Source: Sphingomonadales bacterium
Lineage (GTDB): Bacteria; Pseudomonadota; Alphaproteobacteria; Sphingomonadales; Sphingomonadaceae
Reading direction: 5' to 3'
Assembly: GCA_016704425.1 (NCBI GenBank)
Contig: JADJAC010000011.1
Span: 1,116,001 to 1,180,000 of the forward strand
DNA: 64,000 bases
Below, piece after piece: positions 50,763-59,410 of the stretch. Both the position numbers and the translations under genes were made by a program. The number at the start of each line of letters is the position of its first letter. Position 1 is the stretch's first letter. Below the pieces are notes generated by a model. The model saw only the letters and a list, made by a program, of their open reading frames with translations, had not been told where the DNA came from and did not search any database.

Positions 50763-51632
50763 TCAGCGGGACCAGCGCGCGAAGATTGCAGTCGGCAGGA
50801 TCAGTCCTCGCGCCTCCTCGCGGACGCCCAATTCTCCACATTCGACCGTCCCGCCGAGATCCGCGCAATGCTGGCGCAGCAGTTCGCCGATCGCAAGCGC
50901 GGACATGCGGACGGCGTAGACCGTCAGAAAGAGGAAGGCGGAGTTATTGTCGAGCAGCTTGCGGCAATCTCCGATGAGGTTTGGCAGGCCTTCTTCAAGA
51001 CGCCAGACTTCTCCTTCGGGGCCGCGCCCGAACTTGGGTGGATCGAGGATGATACCGTCGTATCGCTTGCCTCTCCGCACCTCGCGGGCTGCGAATTTTG
51101 CCGCATCGTCAACGATCCAGCGGATTGGCTTGTCTGCCAGACGGGCAAGGATGGCATTGGCCTTGGCGGCATCGACAGACTTTTTGGAGGCGTCGACATG
51201 TGTGACTGCCGTGCCCGCGCTCGCAAGCGCAAGGCTCCCGACACCGGTATAGCCGAACAGGTTGAGCGCGGTCGGGTCCGTCCGTCCTGAGAGTCGTTCG
51301 CGCATCCAGCTCCAAACGGGCGCCATGTCGGGAAAGAAACCGAGATGCCGAAACGGCGTGGTCTGCGCCGTAAAACGGACGTCATCCCATGAAAGGGGCC
51401 AGCCTTCGCGAGGAACTGGCGAATTGAACTGCCATCGACCGCCGCCGTCTTCGTCAGCTCCGGGAATGAACTCGCCGTCTGCTTTCCAGTCTTGAGATGC
51501 CGGAGCCCACAGTGCCTGTGCTTCGGGACGAATGAATCGATAGCGGCCATAGCGCTCAAGCTTGCGGCCATGCCCCGAGTCAATCAGGCCATAATCCGGC
51601 CAGGGTTCGCCAATGAGTGTGATTGGCGTCAT
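50763..51632 (-). CDS. SAM-dependent methyltransferase (RlmI/RlmK-like class I)
   Basis: A 289-aa class I methyltransferase. ALNLFGYTGVGSLALASAG (residues about 126-144) is the SAM loop and VTHVDASKKSVDAAKAN follows; the IILDPPKFGRGPEGE motif is that of RlmI/RlmK-type 23S rRNA cytosine or guanine methyltransferases. The N-terminal PUA domain of full RlmI is absent. It may modify rRNA. It follows thrC with a 4-bp overlap (ATGA) on the same strand, so it is likely the last gene of the thrC transcript. Confidence 0.85.
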   Translation of the reverse strand: MTPITLIGEPWPDYGLIDSGHGRKLERYGRYRFIRPEAQALWAPASQDWKADGEFIPGADEDGGGRWQFNSPVPREGWPLSWDDVRFTAQTTPFRHLGFFPDMAPVWSWMRERLSGRTDPTALNLFGYTGVGSLALASAGTAVTHVDASKKSVDAAKANAILARLADKPIRWIVDDAAKFAAREVRRGKRYDGIILDPPKFGRGPEGEVWRLEEGLPNLIGDCRKLLDNNSAFLFLTVYAVRMSALAIGELLRQHCADLGGTVECGELGVREEARGLILPTAIFARWSR

Positions 51633-53032
51633 GCGCCGGTCGGGATTGCCCGCTCAGCCACATAGGCGCGCACCGCGTCCGTCGTCGCCGGAAGTGTATC
51701 GCACCGCTCCTCACGCTCGAACAGGCTGCCAATTCTGGCGGGAAGCGAAGGTCTTGAACCTGTCGCACGCTCCACGGCGTCGCGGAACTTCGCTGGATGT
51801 GCGGTGGCCAATGTGACAATAGGAACGTCAGCAGCAATGTCACTGCCATGGGCAGCTGCAAGGCCGATTGCTGTATGCGGATCGATCAATTCACCGGACT
51901 TTTCGCTCGCCCGGCGCATTGCAAGAGCCATTCCGTTTGCGTCTATCCGTGCACTTGAGAACAAAGGGCGAGCACTGGCGAGCATATCGGCGGGGATCGA
52001 CATCATCTTGCTTGTCTCGAAGCCCGTCATCATCTTGGCCAAGGCAGGCCCATCGCGGCCGACAAGATCGAAAAGCAGTCGCTCGAAATTTGAACTGACC
52101 TGGATATCCATGCTCGGCGTTGCTGTGGGCGTTACCTTGCCGGCCGAATAGTCGCCCGCCGTCAGGGCACGGTGCAGGATGTCGTTGACGTTGGTGGCGA
52201 CAATCAGCTGTTCCACGGGGAGTCCGCATCTTGCCGCGACATAGCCCGCGAAGACATCTCCAAAATTGCCCGTTGGAACCGAAAAGGCGATCGGTCGATC
52301 GGGAGATCCTAGCCGCACGGCGGCATAGAAATAATAGACGACCTGCGCCATCAGGCGGGCCCAGTTGATCGAGTTGACCGCAGACAGATTGAATCGCGCC
52401 GAGAATTCACGGTCGTTGAACAGCGTTTTTACGATCGTCTGGGCGTCGTCGAAACTGCCCTTGATCGCAATGTTGTGCACATTGGGTGCAAGAACGGTCG
52501 TCATTTGCCGACGTTGAACTTCGGACACGCGATTTTCAGGGTGAAGCATGAAGATGTTGATCTTCTCGCGCCCCGCGACCGCATCGATCGCTGCCGACCC
52601 GGTGTCGCCCGAGGTCGCGCCGACAATTGTCAGTTCAGTGTCACGTGTCGAAAGGAATTTTTCGAACAACAGGCCAAGCAGTTGAAGCGCCACATCCTTG
52701 AACGCCAAGGTTGGCCCGTGAAATAGCTCAAGCAGCCAGTTTCGTTCGTCCAGCTGGACAAGCGGGGTCACCGCCGCATGAGAGAATCGTCCATAGGCTT
52801 GGCTACAGAGCAAGCGGAGTTCGCTCTCGGTCAGGCTGCCGCCGACAAATGGCGCCATGACTTGCACAGCAGTTTCAACATAGCTCAGGCCACGCAGCGC
52901 AGCGATGGCTTCAGGGCTGAAGTGTGGCCATTGCTGTGGAACATAGAGGCCACCATCAGACGCCAATCCTGCCAGCGTCACGCCTTCGAAATCGAGCGTC
53001 GGCGCGCTCCCCCTCGTGCTTACATAGTCCAT
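51629..53032 (-). CDS. thrC: threonine synthase
   Basis: PLP enzyme that makes threonine from O-phosphohomoserine. The 467-aa chain is the long proteobacterial form. The PLP Lys lies in GPTLAFKDVALQLLG near residue 110, and the phosphate-binding region VGATSGDTGSAAIDAV follows. The ATG at 53032 gives MDYVSTRGSAPTLDFEG, the family start; the frame is open a further 67 codons upstream, without similarity and into surf1. It lies 40 bp downstream of surf1 on the same strand, at the end of the cytochrome oxidase operon. Confidence 0.96.
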   Translation of the reverse strand: MDYVSTRGSAPTLDFEGVTLAGLASDGGLYVPQQWPHFSPEAIAALRGLSYVETAVQVMAPFVGGSLTESELRLLCSQAYGRFSHAAVTPLVQLDERNWLLELFHGPTLAFKDVALQLLGLLFEKFLSTRDTELTIVGATSGDTGSAAIDAVAGREKINIFMLHPENRVSEVQRRQMTTVLAPNVHNIAIKGSFDDAQTIVKTLFNDREFSARFNLSAVNSINWARLMAQVVYYFYAAVRLGSPDRPIAFSVPTGNFGDVFAGYVAARCGLPVEQLIVATNVNDILHRALTAGDYSAGKVTPTATPSMDIQVSSNFERLLFDLVGRDGPALAKMMTGFETSKMMSIPADMLASARPLFSSARIDANGMALAMRRASEKSGELIDPHTAIGLAAAHGSDIAADVPIVTLATAHPAKFRDAVERATGSRPSLPARIGSLFEREERCDTLPATTDAVRAYVAERAIPTGA

Positions 53033-53072
53033 AGAAACGGCGCCGTAGCGGGCAGGGCCGGGAAGGGCAAGT

Positions 53073-53690
53073 TCAGGCGCGCCTTCTCCGCCGGAGAGCA
53101 AGCCCGTAGATGACGGTCGCAATCGCAGCGAAGATGAACCACTGAACCGCGTAAGCGAGGTGATTGTTCGGAACATCCTTGATCGATGGCGGCGCGCTCT
53201 GTTCAAGCCCCTGTGCGGGAACGGCGAGCACAAGCATCAGTCCTGGCCCAGGGCCATTGCCTAGCGCCTTTTCAAGCAGGCTGCGATGATCGGGCTGGCG
53301 CGAAATGACGCCGTGGACTGAGCCGCCCTGCCAGGTGATTTTGTCGTCAAACCGGTTGGACCAGCCAATGTCCACGATCATACCGGGTCCCTCGACACCC
53401 GTTCGGCATGAGACGATATGGCGCCATCCAGCATCTCCCTTTGCATTGCGGCCGCCTTGGATCGTCGGCTTCAGCGGCTCAAGGCACATGCCACCGGCAC
53501 GGCGGAACAAGAGGCGCTCATTCGTGGGCATTGCGGGAAAGGCTATTTCCGGAAGTTTCGCCGCAATCGCATAGCGAGCCAGGAGGAATGCCTTCTCATC
53601 GGCCCGCTGCAATTGCCAGATGCCGAGCCATATCATGATCACAATTGCCACAAAGACAATGAGTGTCGGCAGCAGGGGAATGCGGTTCAT
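53073..53690 (-). CDS. SURF1-family cytochrome oxidase assembly protein
   Basis: A 205-aa membrane protein that helps insert heme a into subunit I of the aa3 oxidase. It has one membrane helix at each end (about residues 7-24 and 180-197) and a periplasmic middle, the Surf1 layout. Signatures are WLGIWQLQRADEKAFLL, the GWRHIVSCRTG strand, and NHLAYAVQWFIFAAIATVIYG. It overlaps the DUF983 gene by 4 bp and is followed by thrC. It is the last assembly gene of the cta operon. Confidence 0.92.
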   Translation of the reverse strand: MNRIPLLPTLIVFVAIVIMIWLGIWQLQRADEKAFLLARYAIAAKLPEIAFPAMPTNERLLFRRAGGMCLEPLKPTIQGGRNAKGDAGWRHIVSCRTGVEGPGMIVDIGWSNRFDDKITWQGGSVHGVISRQPDHRSLLEKALGNGPGPGLMLVLAVPAQGLEQSAPPSIKDVPNNHLAYAVQWFIFAAIATVIYGLALRRRRRA

Positions 53691-54052
53691 TCGACAATCC
53701 TGCCCTCGCGTGCCCGGTTCCGGTATTCAAGGGCCATTAGCGCGCCTTTGGCAATACGGAGCAGGCCAAGGACCAGTGCGAGCGTGATCGGTACCCAAAG
53801 CAGAATATGGACCCAGAAGGGCGGTTCAAATTTCAATTGTACGACGACAGCCAGGATGGTGACGATCCCGCCCACAATCATGATGAGGAACGCAGCGGGT
53901 CCATCACCAACGTTGAACTGGTCGAAGTCGAGTCCGCAGCCCAAACATCCTGGCGAAAAGCGGACAACGCCCCCGAACAGGCCGGGCGCTCCGCATTTCG
54001 GACACAAGCCCCTGATCGCCGCTTGGGCCGTATCTGGGGCCTGATCCGCCAT
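53687..54052 (-). CDS. DUF983 protein (cta operon)
   Basis: A 121-aa protein with an N-terminal zinc-type CPKCG and a second Cys pair (CLGCG), then two membrane helices (about residues 52-72 and 80-100). It is DUF983, found next to ctaE and surf1 in many alphaproteobacteria. It may help deliver a metal or assemble the oxidase, but its role is unproven. It lies 6 bp after ctaE and overlaps surf1 by 4 bp. Confidence 0.85.
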   Translation of the reverse strand: MADQAPDTAQAAIRGLCPKCGAPGLFGGVVRFSPGCLGCGLDFDQFNVGDGPAAFLIMIVGGIVTILAVVVQLKFEPPFWVHILLWVPITLALVLGLLRIAKGALMALEYRNRAREGRIVE

Positions 54053-54058
54053 TGGCGG

Positions 54059-54918
54059 TTATCCCGCGTGGATCGGTGCGCCCCAGCCGCCCCAGACATA
54101 GACGACGCAGAACAGGAACAGCCAGACGACGTCGACGAAATGCCAGTACCAGGCAGCCGCTTCGAAACCGAAATGCTGCTTGGGCGTGAAATGGCCCTTG
54201 TAGGAGCGCACAAGGCAGACAATCAGGAAGATCGTACCGACAAGCACGTGGAAGCCGTGAAATCCGGTCGCCATGAAGAAGGCAGCCCCGTAGTTCAGCC
54301 CCTTGAAGCCAAAGGGCGCGTGGGCATACTCGAACGCCTGGATTGAGGTGAACACCACGCCCAACAGAATTGTCGCCCAAAGGCCCTTTTTCAGGCCTTC
54401 ACGATCGCCGTGAATCAGCGCGTGGTGGGCCCAGGTGACTGTGGTGCCGGAGCAAAGCAGGATCAGCGTGTTAAGCAGCGGGAAGCCGAACGGATCGATG
54501 ACTTCGACTCCCTTTGGCGGCACTGGGCAATCGCCCCGGCCTGCCCAAGCTGATTTTCAACCGAGCCGTCCGTTACGAGCAAATGTGCAGGAAACATCGA
54601 AAAATCGAACCATGACCAGAACCATCCCACGAAGAACATGACTTCCGAGGCTATGAAGAGGATCATGCCGTAGCGCAGATGCAGCGACACCACCGGGGTA
54701 TGATCTCCGGCATGGGCTTCCTTGATGACATCCGCCCACCAAGCAAAGAATGTGTAGGCAATGCCGAGCAGACCAAGCAGGAACACCCAGCCGCCATAGG
54801 GCTGCTGATGCATCCACATCACACCGCCGCCCGTCAATCCGAGTGCCGAAAAGGCACCGATCAGCGGATTAATGCTGGGGGGCAGGATGTGATAATCGTG
54901 GGTCTTGGCACCGGCCAT
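54059..54918 (-). pseudogene. ctaE: cytochrome c oxidase subunit III with a single-base frameshift
   Basis: Subunit III of the aa3-type oxidase, split into two frames. The 5' part (54918 to about 54523) encodes MAGAKTHDYHILPPSINP through GSVENQLGQAGAIAQ; the 3' part continues in another frame with PPKGVEVIDPFGFPLLNT to the normal C-terminus (GGWGAPIHAG). At the join the coding strand reads CAGTGCCGCC, whereas CAGTGGCCGCC would give the conserved AQWPPKGV, so one G is missing near 54521. Length after restoring the base is 286 aa, normal. The rest of the operon is intact. A sequencing or assembly error is more likely than true loss. Confidence 0.9.
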
Positions 54919-54965
54919 GGTCGTATCTTTCCTCAAAAGGCCAATCGGAAGGCTTGTGGTTTGCG

Positions 54966-55505
54966 TTAGCTTGGCTTTTTAGCCTCGTCTACCGGATAGA
55001 AGGTGTAACTGAGCGTGATCTCTGCAATGTCTTTTGCATCGGGATCATCGACGATCTTCGGATCGACAAAGAATATCACTGGCATCCGCACTTGTTTGCC
55101 TGGTGCAAGAGTTTGCTCCGTGAAGCAGAAGCATTGGATCTTGTTGAAATATTTGCCTGCCTGCGAAGGGGTGACGTTGAATGTCGCCCGCCCGGTAACC
55201 GGCTTGTCGGAAAGGTTTTTTGCAGTGAAGAACGCAATTTCCCTTTCACCGAGAATGACTGGTTCGTTCGTTTTCTCTGGGGCGAAATTCCATGGCAGGG
55301 CAGGCGCGTGGTTCGCATCGAAACGGACCGATACCCGCTTGCCAGAAATGACGGCGCCCGGGGCAGCTTCTGCCTTCTGGGTTGTTCCTGCAAATCCTGT
55401 CGCCTGACAGAAGGCGCGGTAGAGCGGCACACTGGCATAACCTAGGCCTGTCATGCCTCCCGCTAATGCCAGCGCAAGCAATCCTGTTCTCAGGACCGGC
55501 GTCAT
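54966..55505 (-). CDS. ctaG: cytochrome c oxidase assembly protein CtaG (Cox11-like)
   Basis: A 179-aa membrane-anchored copper chaperone that builds the CuB centre of subunit I. It has one N-terminal helix (about residues 8-26) and a periplasmic beta domain with the copper motif CFCFTEQ near residues 130-136. PVIFFVDPKIVDDPD and ITLSYTFY are further family marks. It lies between the 40-aa gene (4-bp overlap) and ctaE (47 bp) on the minus strand. Confidence 0.95.
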   Translation of the reverse strand: MTPVLRTGLLALALAGGMTGLGYASVPLYRAFCQATGFAGTTQKAEAAPGAVISGKRVSVRFDANHAPALPWNFAPEKTNEPVILGEREIAFFTAKNLSDKPVTGRATFNVTPSQAGKYFNKIQCFCFTEQTLAPGKQVRMPVIFFVDPKIVDDPDAKDIAEITLSYTFYPVDEAKKPS

Positions 55506-55624
55506 GACGCGACGACCATCTTTGCAATACTGATCCCGTAGATCAGAATCACGAGAGCCAGAAGGAGTAGGCCCATCACCTTGGCGCGGGAGCGTTGCCG
55601 CTTGCGAACTTCCTGTTCGTTCAT
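55502..55624 (-). CDS. small membrane protein in the cta operon, 40 aa (CoxF-like position)
   Basis: A 40-codon gene, too short for most gene finders. It begins MNEQEVRKRQRSRAKVMGLL, a basic cytoplasmic arm, and continues with a single hydrophobic helix (LLLALVILIYGISIAKMVV). It overlaps the ctaB stop and the ctaG start by 4 bp each, so it is coupled on both sides, strong evidence that it is translated. It occupies the place of the CoxF-like small protein between ctaB and ctaG in other alphaproteobacteria; function is unknown, presumably oxidase assembly. Confidence 0.82.
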   Translation of the reverse strand: MNEQEVRKRQRSRAKVMGLLLLALVILIYGISIAKMVVAS

Positions 55625-56535
55625 GCCAGCACCAGCCTGTCTAACGCAAGCGCCGCAAACACACCGAAAAGATAAAGAATCGAGAATGCAAATAGCTGCT
55701 TTTCCGGCTTCATCGCGTCATTCAAAGCCGACCGGCGCAGTGCAACACGGGTGGACAGAAACGCAAAGACAACCGAAGCGCCACATGCCACAATGCCATA
55801 GATCCTACCTGCCAAATCAAGTGCAAATGGCAACAATGCGACGGCAATCATTGGTAGGGTGTAAAGAAGAATCTGCACACGCGTGCTTCGTTCGCCTGCG
55901 ACGACGGGCAGCATTGGGACACCAGCTTTGGCGTAGTCAGACTTCATGAACAGGGCCAGTGCCCAAAAATGCGGTGGTGTCCACAAGAAGACCAGCGAGA
56001 AAAGCAGTACGGGGAGAAGACTTACATCGCCGGTTGCCGCTGCCCAGCCAATGACAGGCGGAAATGCACCTGCCGCGCCGCCAATCACGATATTCTGTGG
56101 CGTCCGGCGTTTGAGCCAAACCGTATAGACCAGCACGTAGAAGAGAATCGATAGCGCCAAGATGGCGGCCGCGACCCAGTTCGTCGCAAAATAGAGCAAC
56201 AATACAGAAAACGCAGCCAGACCGACGCCGAAATGAAGCGCCGATTGCCGGTCCATCCGACCTGCGGGAAGGGGGCGGTCGGCCGTGCGATTCATCAGTG
56301 CATCGATATCTGCCTCATACCATTGATTGAGGGCGCCGGCAGCACCTGCCCCCAATGCGATGCAGAGGACGGCTGTGAACCCGAGCACAGGGTGGATCGG
56401 TACCGGCGCCGCCAGCAACCCGCAAAGCCCAGTGAAAACGACAAGCGACATCACCCGGGGCTTTGTCAGGGCCAGGAAATCTCGCCAGTGGGCCGGCAAC
56501 GGGGCCGTGGCAGTTGCGGGGGCGGCGCTTGCCAT
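55621..56535 (-). CDS. ctaB: protoheme IX farnesyltransferase (heme O synthase)
   Basis: Polytopic UbiA-family prenyltransferase that adds a farnesyl group to heme b to give heme O, the precursor of heme a. The 304-aa chain has about nine membrane segments and the acidic prenyl-diphosphate motif NQWYEADIDALMNRTADRPLP split across two overlapping parts (near residues 69-89). LTKPRVMSLVVFTGLCGL is the family opening. The ATG at 56535 overlaps the ctaD stop (TGATG). Confidence 0.96.
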   Translation of the reverse strand: MASAAPATATAPLPAHWRDFLALTKPRVMSLVVFTGLCGLLAAPVPIHPVLGFTAVLCIALGAGAAGALNQWYEADIDALMNRTADRPLPAGRMDRQSALHFGVGLAAFSVLLLYFATNWVAAAILALSILFYVLVYTVWLKRRTPQNIVIGGAAGAFPPVIGWAAATGDVSLLPVLLFSLVFLWTPPHFWALALFMKSDYAKAGVPMLPVVAGERSTRVQILLYTLPMIAVALLPFALDLAGRIYGIVACGASVVFAFLSTRVALRRSALNDAMKPEKQLFAFSILYLFGVFAALALDRLVLA

Positions 56536-58196
56536 CAATCGATCTTCGGCAGAGTCTCGAACTGGTGGAACGGCGGCGGGCTCGGCAGTGTCCATTCGAG
56601 CGTGGTTGCGCCTTCACCCCAGTAATTGCCTTCAGCCTTCTTGCCCGCAATGAAGGCATAGGCAACGTTGATGAAGAAGAAGACCATGCCGACGGCCATG
56701 ATCGCGTAGCCCAGCGAGGATACGCCGTTCCAATATGCCTGAGCTTCCGGATAATCGGGGATACGACGCGGCATGCCCTGCAGCCCAAGGAAGTGCTGTG
56801 GGAAGAACATCACGTTCACACCGACGAAAAAAATCCAGAAATGAAGCTGGCCAAGCAACTCGGACAATTGGCGGCCCGTCATTTTGCCGAACCAGTAGGT
56901 AAAGCCGGCAAACAAGCCAAACACTGCGCCGAGCGAGAGCACATAGTGGAAGTGCGCCACAACATAGTATGTGTCATGCATGTAGTTGTCGATGCCGCCG
57001 TTGGCGAGGAGAACCCCCGTCACACCACCGACTGTGAACATGAAGATGAAGCCGAGCGACCACATCATTGGTGTCTTGAAACTCAGCGAACCGCCCCACA
57101 TCGTCGCGATCCAGCTGAAGATCTTGATGCCTGTCGGCACGGCAATGACCATCGTTGCAGCGGTGAAATACATCTTGGTGTTAACGTCCATGCCAATCGT
57201 GTACATGTGATGGGCCCAGACAATGAAACCGACCACGCCGATTGCGACCATTGCATAGGCCATGCCGAGATAGCCAAAGACCGGCTTTTTCGAGAAGGTC
57301 GAGATCACCTGGCTCACGATACCGAAACCCGGAAGGATCATGATGTAAACTTCGGGATGGCCAAAGAACCAGAAGAGATGCTGGTAAAGGATCGGATCGC
57401 CGCCACCGGCTGCATCAAAGAAGGTCGTCCCGAAATTCCGGTCGGTCAGCAGCATTGTTATCGCAGAAGCGAGAACGGGCAGCGACAGGAGGAGGAGGAA
57501 CGCCGTTACCAGAATGGACCAGACAAACAGTGGCATCTTGTGGAGCGTCATGCCTGGCGCACGCATGTTGAAGATCGTCGTGATGAAATTGATAGCGCCG
57601 AGGATCGACGATGCCCCCGCAAGGTGGAGCGAGAAGATCGCCATGTCCACGGCTGGGCCAGGTGAACCACTGGTCGAGAGCGGCGCATAAACTGTCCAGC
57701 CGGTCGCTGCACCGGGGCCGGTCCCACCAGAAACAAAGGCAGAACCAAGGAGAAGTATGAACGACGGAACGAGCAGCCAGAAGCTGATATTGTTCATTCG
57801 CGGAAAGGCCATGTCCGGTGCACCGATCATGATCGGCACGAACCAGTTGCCAAAGCCGCCAATCATGGCCGGCATGACCATGAAGAACACCATGATCAGG
57901 CCATGTGCCGTGATCAGGGCGTTCCACATGTGGTACGGACTGTCGCTACCCATGAAGCCAGCCACGGCTTCGAGATATTGAATTCCCGGCTGAGCGAGTT
58001 CGGCTCGCATCACGCCCGAAATCGCGCCGCCAATGATGCCCGCAAAAATAGCGAAAATCAGGTAAAGTGTGCCGATGTCCTTGTGGTTGGTCGACATGAA
58101 CCAGCGAGCAAAAAATGCAGGCTTGTGATCTGCGTCATGGTGCTCGTGGTCGTGGGTGCCTTCGAAGGCATGGGCGGTTGCGACAGCTTCAGTCAT
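56535..58196 (-). CDS. ctaD: cytochrome c oxidase subunit I
   Basis: Catalytic heme-copper subunit of the aa3 oxidase, 553 aa with twelve membrane helices. The heme a3/CuB ligands are in FWFFGHPEVYIMILPGFG (the HPEVY of the D/K-channel type), the His pair in IVWAHHMYTIG, and the last ligands in VAHFHYVLSLG. NWWNALI-like entry residues and the ISGVMRAELAQPG segment are typical. It is a class A1-type subunit I by the EVY motif. It lies 11 bp after ctaC. Confidence 0.98.
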   Translation of the reverse strand: MTEAVATAHAFEGTHDHEHHDADHKPAFFARWFMSTNHKDIGTLYLIFAIFAGIIGGAISGVMRAELAQPGIQYLEAVAGFMGSDSPYHMWNALITAHGLIMVFFMVMPAMIGGFGNWFVPIMIGAPDMAFPRMNNISFWLLVPSFILLLGSAFVSGGTGPGAATGWTVYAPLSTSGSPGPAVDMAIFSLHLAGASSILGAINFITTIFNMRAPGMTLHKMPLFVWSILVTAFLLLLSLPVLASAITMLLTDRNFGTTFFDAAGGGDPILYQHLFWFFGHPEVYIMILPGFGIVSQVISTFSKKPVFGYLGMAYAMVAIGVVGFIVWAHHMYTIGMDVNTKMYFTAATMVIAVPTGIKIFSWIATMWGGSLSFKTPMMWSLGFIFMFTVGGVTGVLLANGGIDNYMHDTYYVVAHFHYVLSLGAVFGLFAGFTYWFGKMTGRQLSELLGQLHFWIFFVGVNVMFFPQHFLGLQGMPRRIPDYPEAQAYWNGVSSLGYAIMAVGMVFFFINVAYAFIAGKKAEGNYWGEGATTLEWTLPSPPPFHQFETLPKID

Positions 58197-58207
58197 TGGT
58201 CAGACCC

Positions 58208-59218
58208 TCAATTCTTGGCCGCTGCGGGAGCGGCAGTCGGTGCGGCAACGGGTGCGGCAGCTTCAGCGGTTGTCGGCGCAACAGGTGCGGCGCCTTCACC
58301 GGGCATTTTTCCGCCCTTGGCACGAATCCATGCAGCAAAATCTTCTTTGCTCACAGCTTCGACGCCGATCGGCATGAACCCGTGGCGATCGCCACAAAGT
58401 TCAGAGCACTGCCCATAGTAAACGCCCTTCTTGTCGATCGTGAAGGTCGTTTCGTTCAGGCGGCCTGGCACGCTGTCGAGCTTGATCCAGAAAGCGGGGA
58501 CGGCCCAGCTATGAATCACATCATTTCCGATCGTTACGAGCTTGATCGGGGTATTCACCGGCAGGACGACCCGGTTGTCGACACCGAGTAGCCGCGGTTC
58601 GCCCTTCGCCTTGGCGTCTTCGTCACTCAACATGTTTGCATCGAAGCTGACCCCGTGATCGGGATATTCATAGGACCAGAACCACTGGTTGCCGATAGCT
58701 TTCAGCGTTATGGCATTTGCCGGCGCGGGCTTGAACTGCGCAGCAAGCAGGCTGATCGACGGGATGGCGATGCCAACAAGGATCAGGACGGGAACCAGTG
58801 TCCAGATCACTTCGATCACAGTGTTGTGCGACGTCTTGGACGCCACAGGGTTGGCAGCGCGACGAAAGCGCGCCATCACATACAGAAGCAAGCCCAGCAC
58901 CAGCAGCGAAATGATCGCCATGACTGGAACCAGAATATAATCATGCATCCTTGCGGCTTGCTCGCCCAGCGTGGTCACTTGCGGCTGGAGACCAATCTTT
59001 CCCTCAATCGGCTGCCCGACATTCGGATCGGATTTGGACGTGCCGATCGTCGTTGCAGGAGCTTTCGCTTCCGTGCTGGCGGCGGGAGTGGCTTCCACCA
59101 CTTGTGCTGTTGGCGCCGCGACGGGGGCAGGTGCGACACTTGCCGGAATTTGGGCCGATGCGAATGAAGGCGCAAGCATCAAGCCGATCGCCAGGATAAA
59201 GGGCTTTAGTTTCAACAT
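58208..59218 (-). CDS. ctaC: cytochrome c oxidase subunit II
   Basis: CuA-bearing subunit that accepts electrons from cytochrome c. The 336-aa precursor has a signal peptide (about residues 1-22), two membrane helices and a periplasmic cupredoxin domain with the CuA motif CSELCGDRHGFM. Long Ala/Pro-rich, low-complexity segments occur after the signal (about residues 23-60) and at the C-terminus (last 28 residues), extending it beyond common length. The ATG at 59218 was chosen over an in-frame start at 59242. It is the first gene of the operon ctaC-ctaD-ctaB-small gene-ctaG-ctaE-DUF983-surf1. Confidence 0.97.
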   Translation of the reverse strand: MLKLKPFILAIGLMLAPSFASAQIPASVAPAPVAAPTAQVVEATPAASTEAKAPATTIGTSKSDPNVGQPIEGKIGLQPQVTTLGEQAARMHDYILVPVMAIISLLVLGLLLYVMARFRRAANPVASKTSHNTVIEVIWTLVPVLILVGIAIPSISLLAAQFKPAPANAITLKAIGNQWFWSYEYPDHGVSFDANMLSDEDAKAKGEPRLLGVDNRVVLPVNTPIKLVTIGNDVIHSWAVPAFWIKLDSVPGRLNETTFTIDKKGVYYGQCSELCGDRHGFMPIGVEAVSKEDFAAWIRAKGGKMPGEGAAPVAPTTAEAAAPVAAPTAAPAAAKN

Positions 59219-59326
59219 GTCTTTTCCGTCCGAACCCCCCAATAGTGAAAGCCGGATTGCGAGGGAGACCCTGTCCGGCAGACCGCTTCGCGGCGGGCTA
59301 TACGCGCGGGCGGCGGGAGCCTCAAG

Positions 59327-59345
59327 CCGCTAAGCGGACTTTTTT
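59327..59345 (+). terminator. short hairpin plus T-run upstream of pyrE
   Basis: CCGC-TAA-GCGG (59327-59337) is followed within 2 bp by six T. It has the form of a small intrinsic terminator reading rightward, but no rightward gene precedes it. It could act as an attenuator in a long pyrE leader or be chance. Confidence 0.3.
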
Positions 59346-59365
59346 AGCACGCTTGCGACAGTTCG

Positions 59366-59389
59366 TTCGCGTCCCTATCAGGGCGCGAA
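59366..59389 (+). promoter_or_regulatory. stem-loop in the pyrE leader
   Basis: TTCGCGTCCC (59366-59375) pairs with GGGCGCGAA (59381-59389) over 9 bp with one bulged T and a 5-nt loop. A short T-run (59390-59392) follows, and the pyrE GTG is 21 bp downstream. It resembles an attenuator or a translational control hairpin for pyrE. No promoter was recognised with certainty between it and ctaC. Confidence 0.4.
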
Positions 59390-59410
59390 TTTCAAGCGAG
59401 GATTTCACAC

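Noticed and set aside
54500..54540. Programmed ribosomal frameshift in ctaE
   Set aside because: No slippery heptamer or downstream structure was seen, and the gene is not known to be frameshifted; a missing base explains the break more simply.
56463..57665. A 400-codon open frame on the plus strand
   Set aside because: It is antisense to ctaD and rich in His, Asp, Arg and Glu, the usual product of reading conserved membrane helices backward; no start signals support it.
59327..59345. Terminator of the cytochrome oxidase operon
   Set aside because: It lies upstream of ctaC, the first gene of that leftward operon, and its T-run faces rightward, so it cannot end that transcript.
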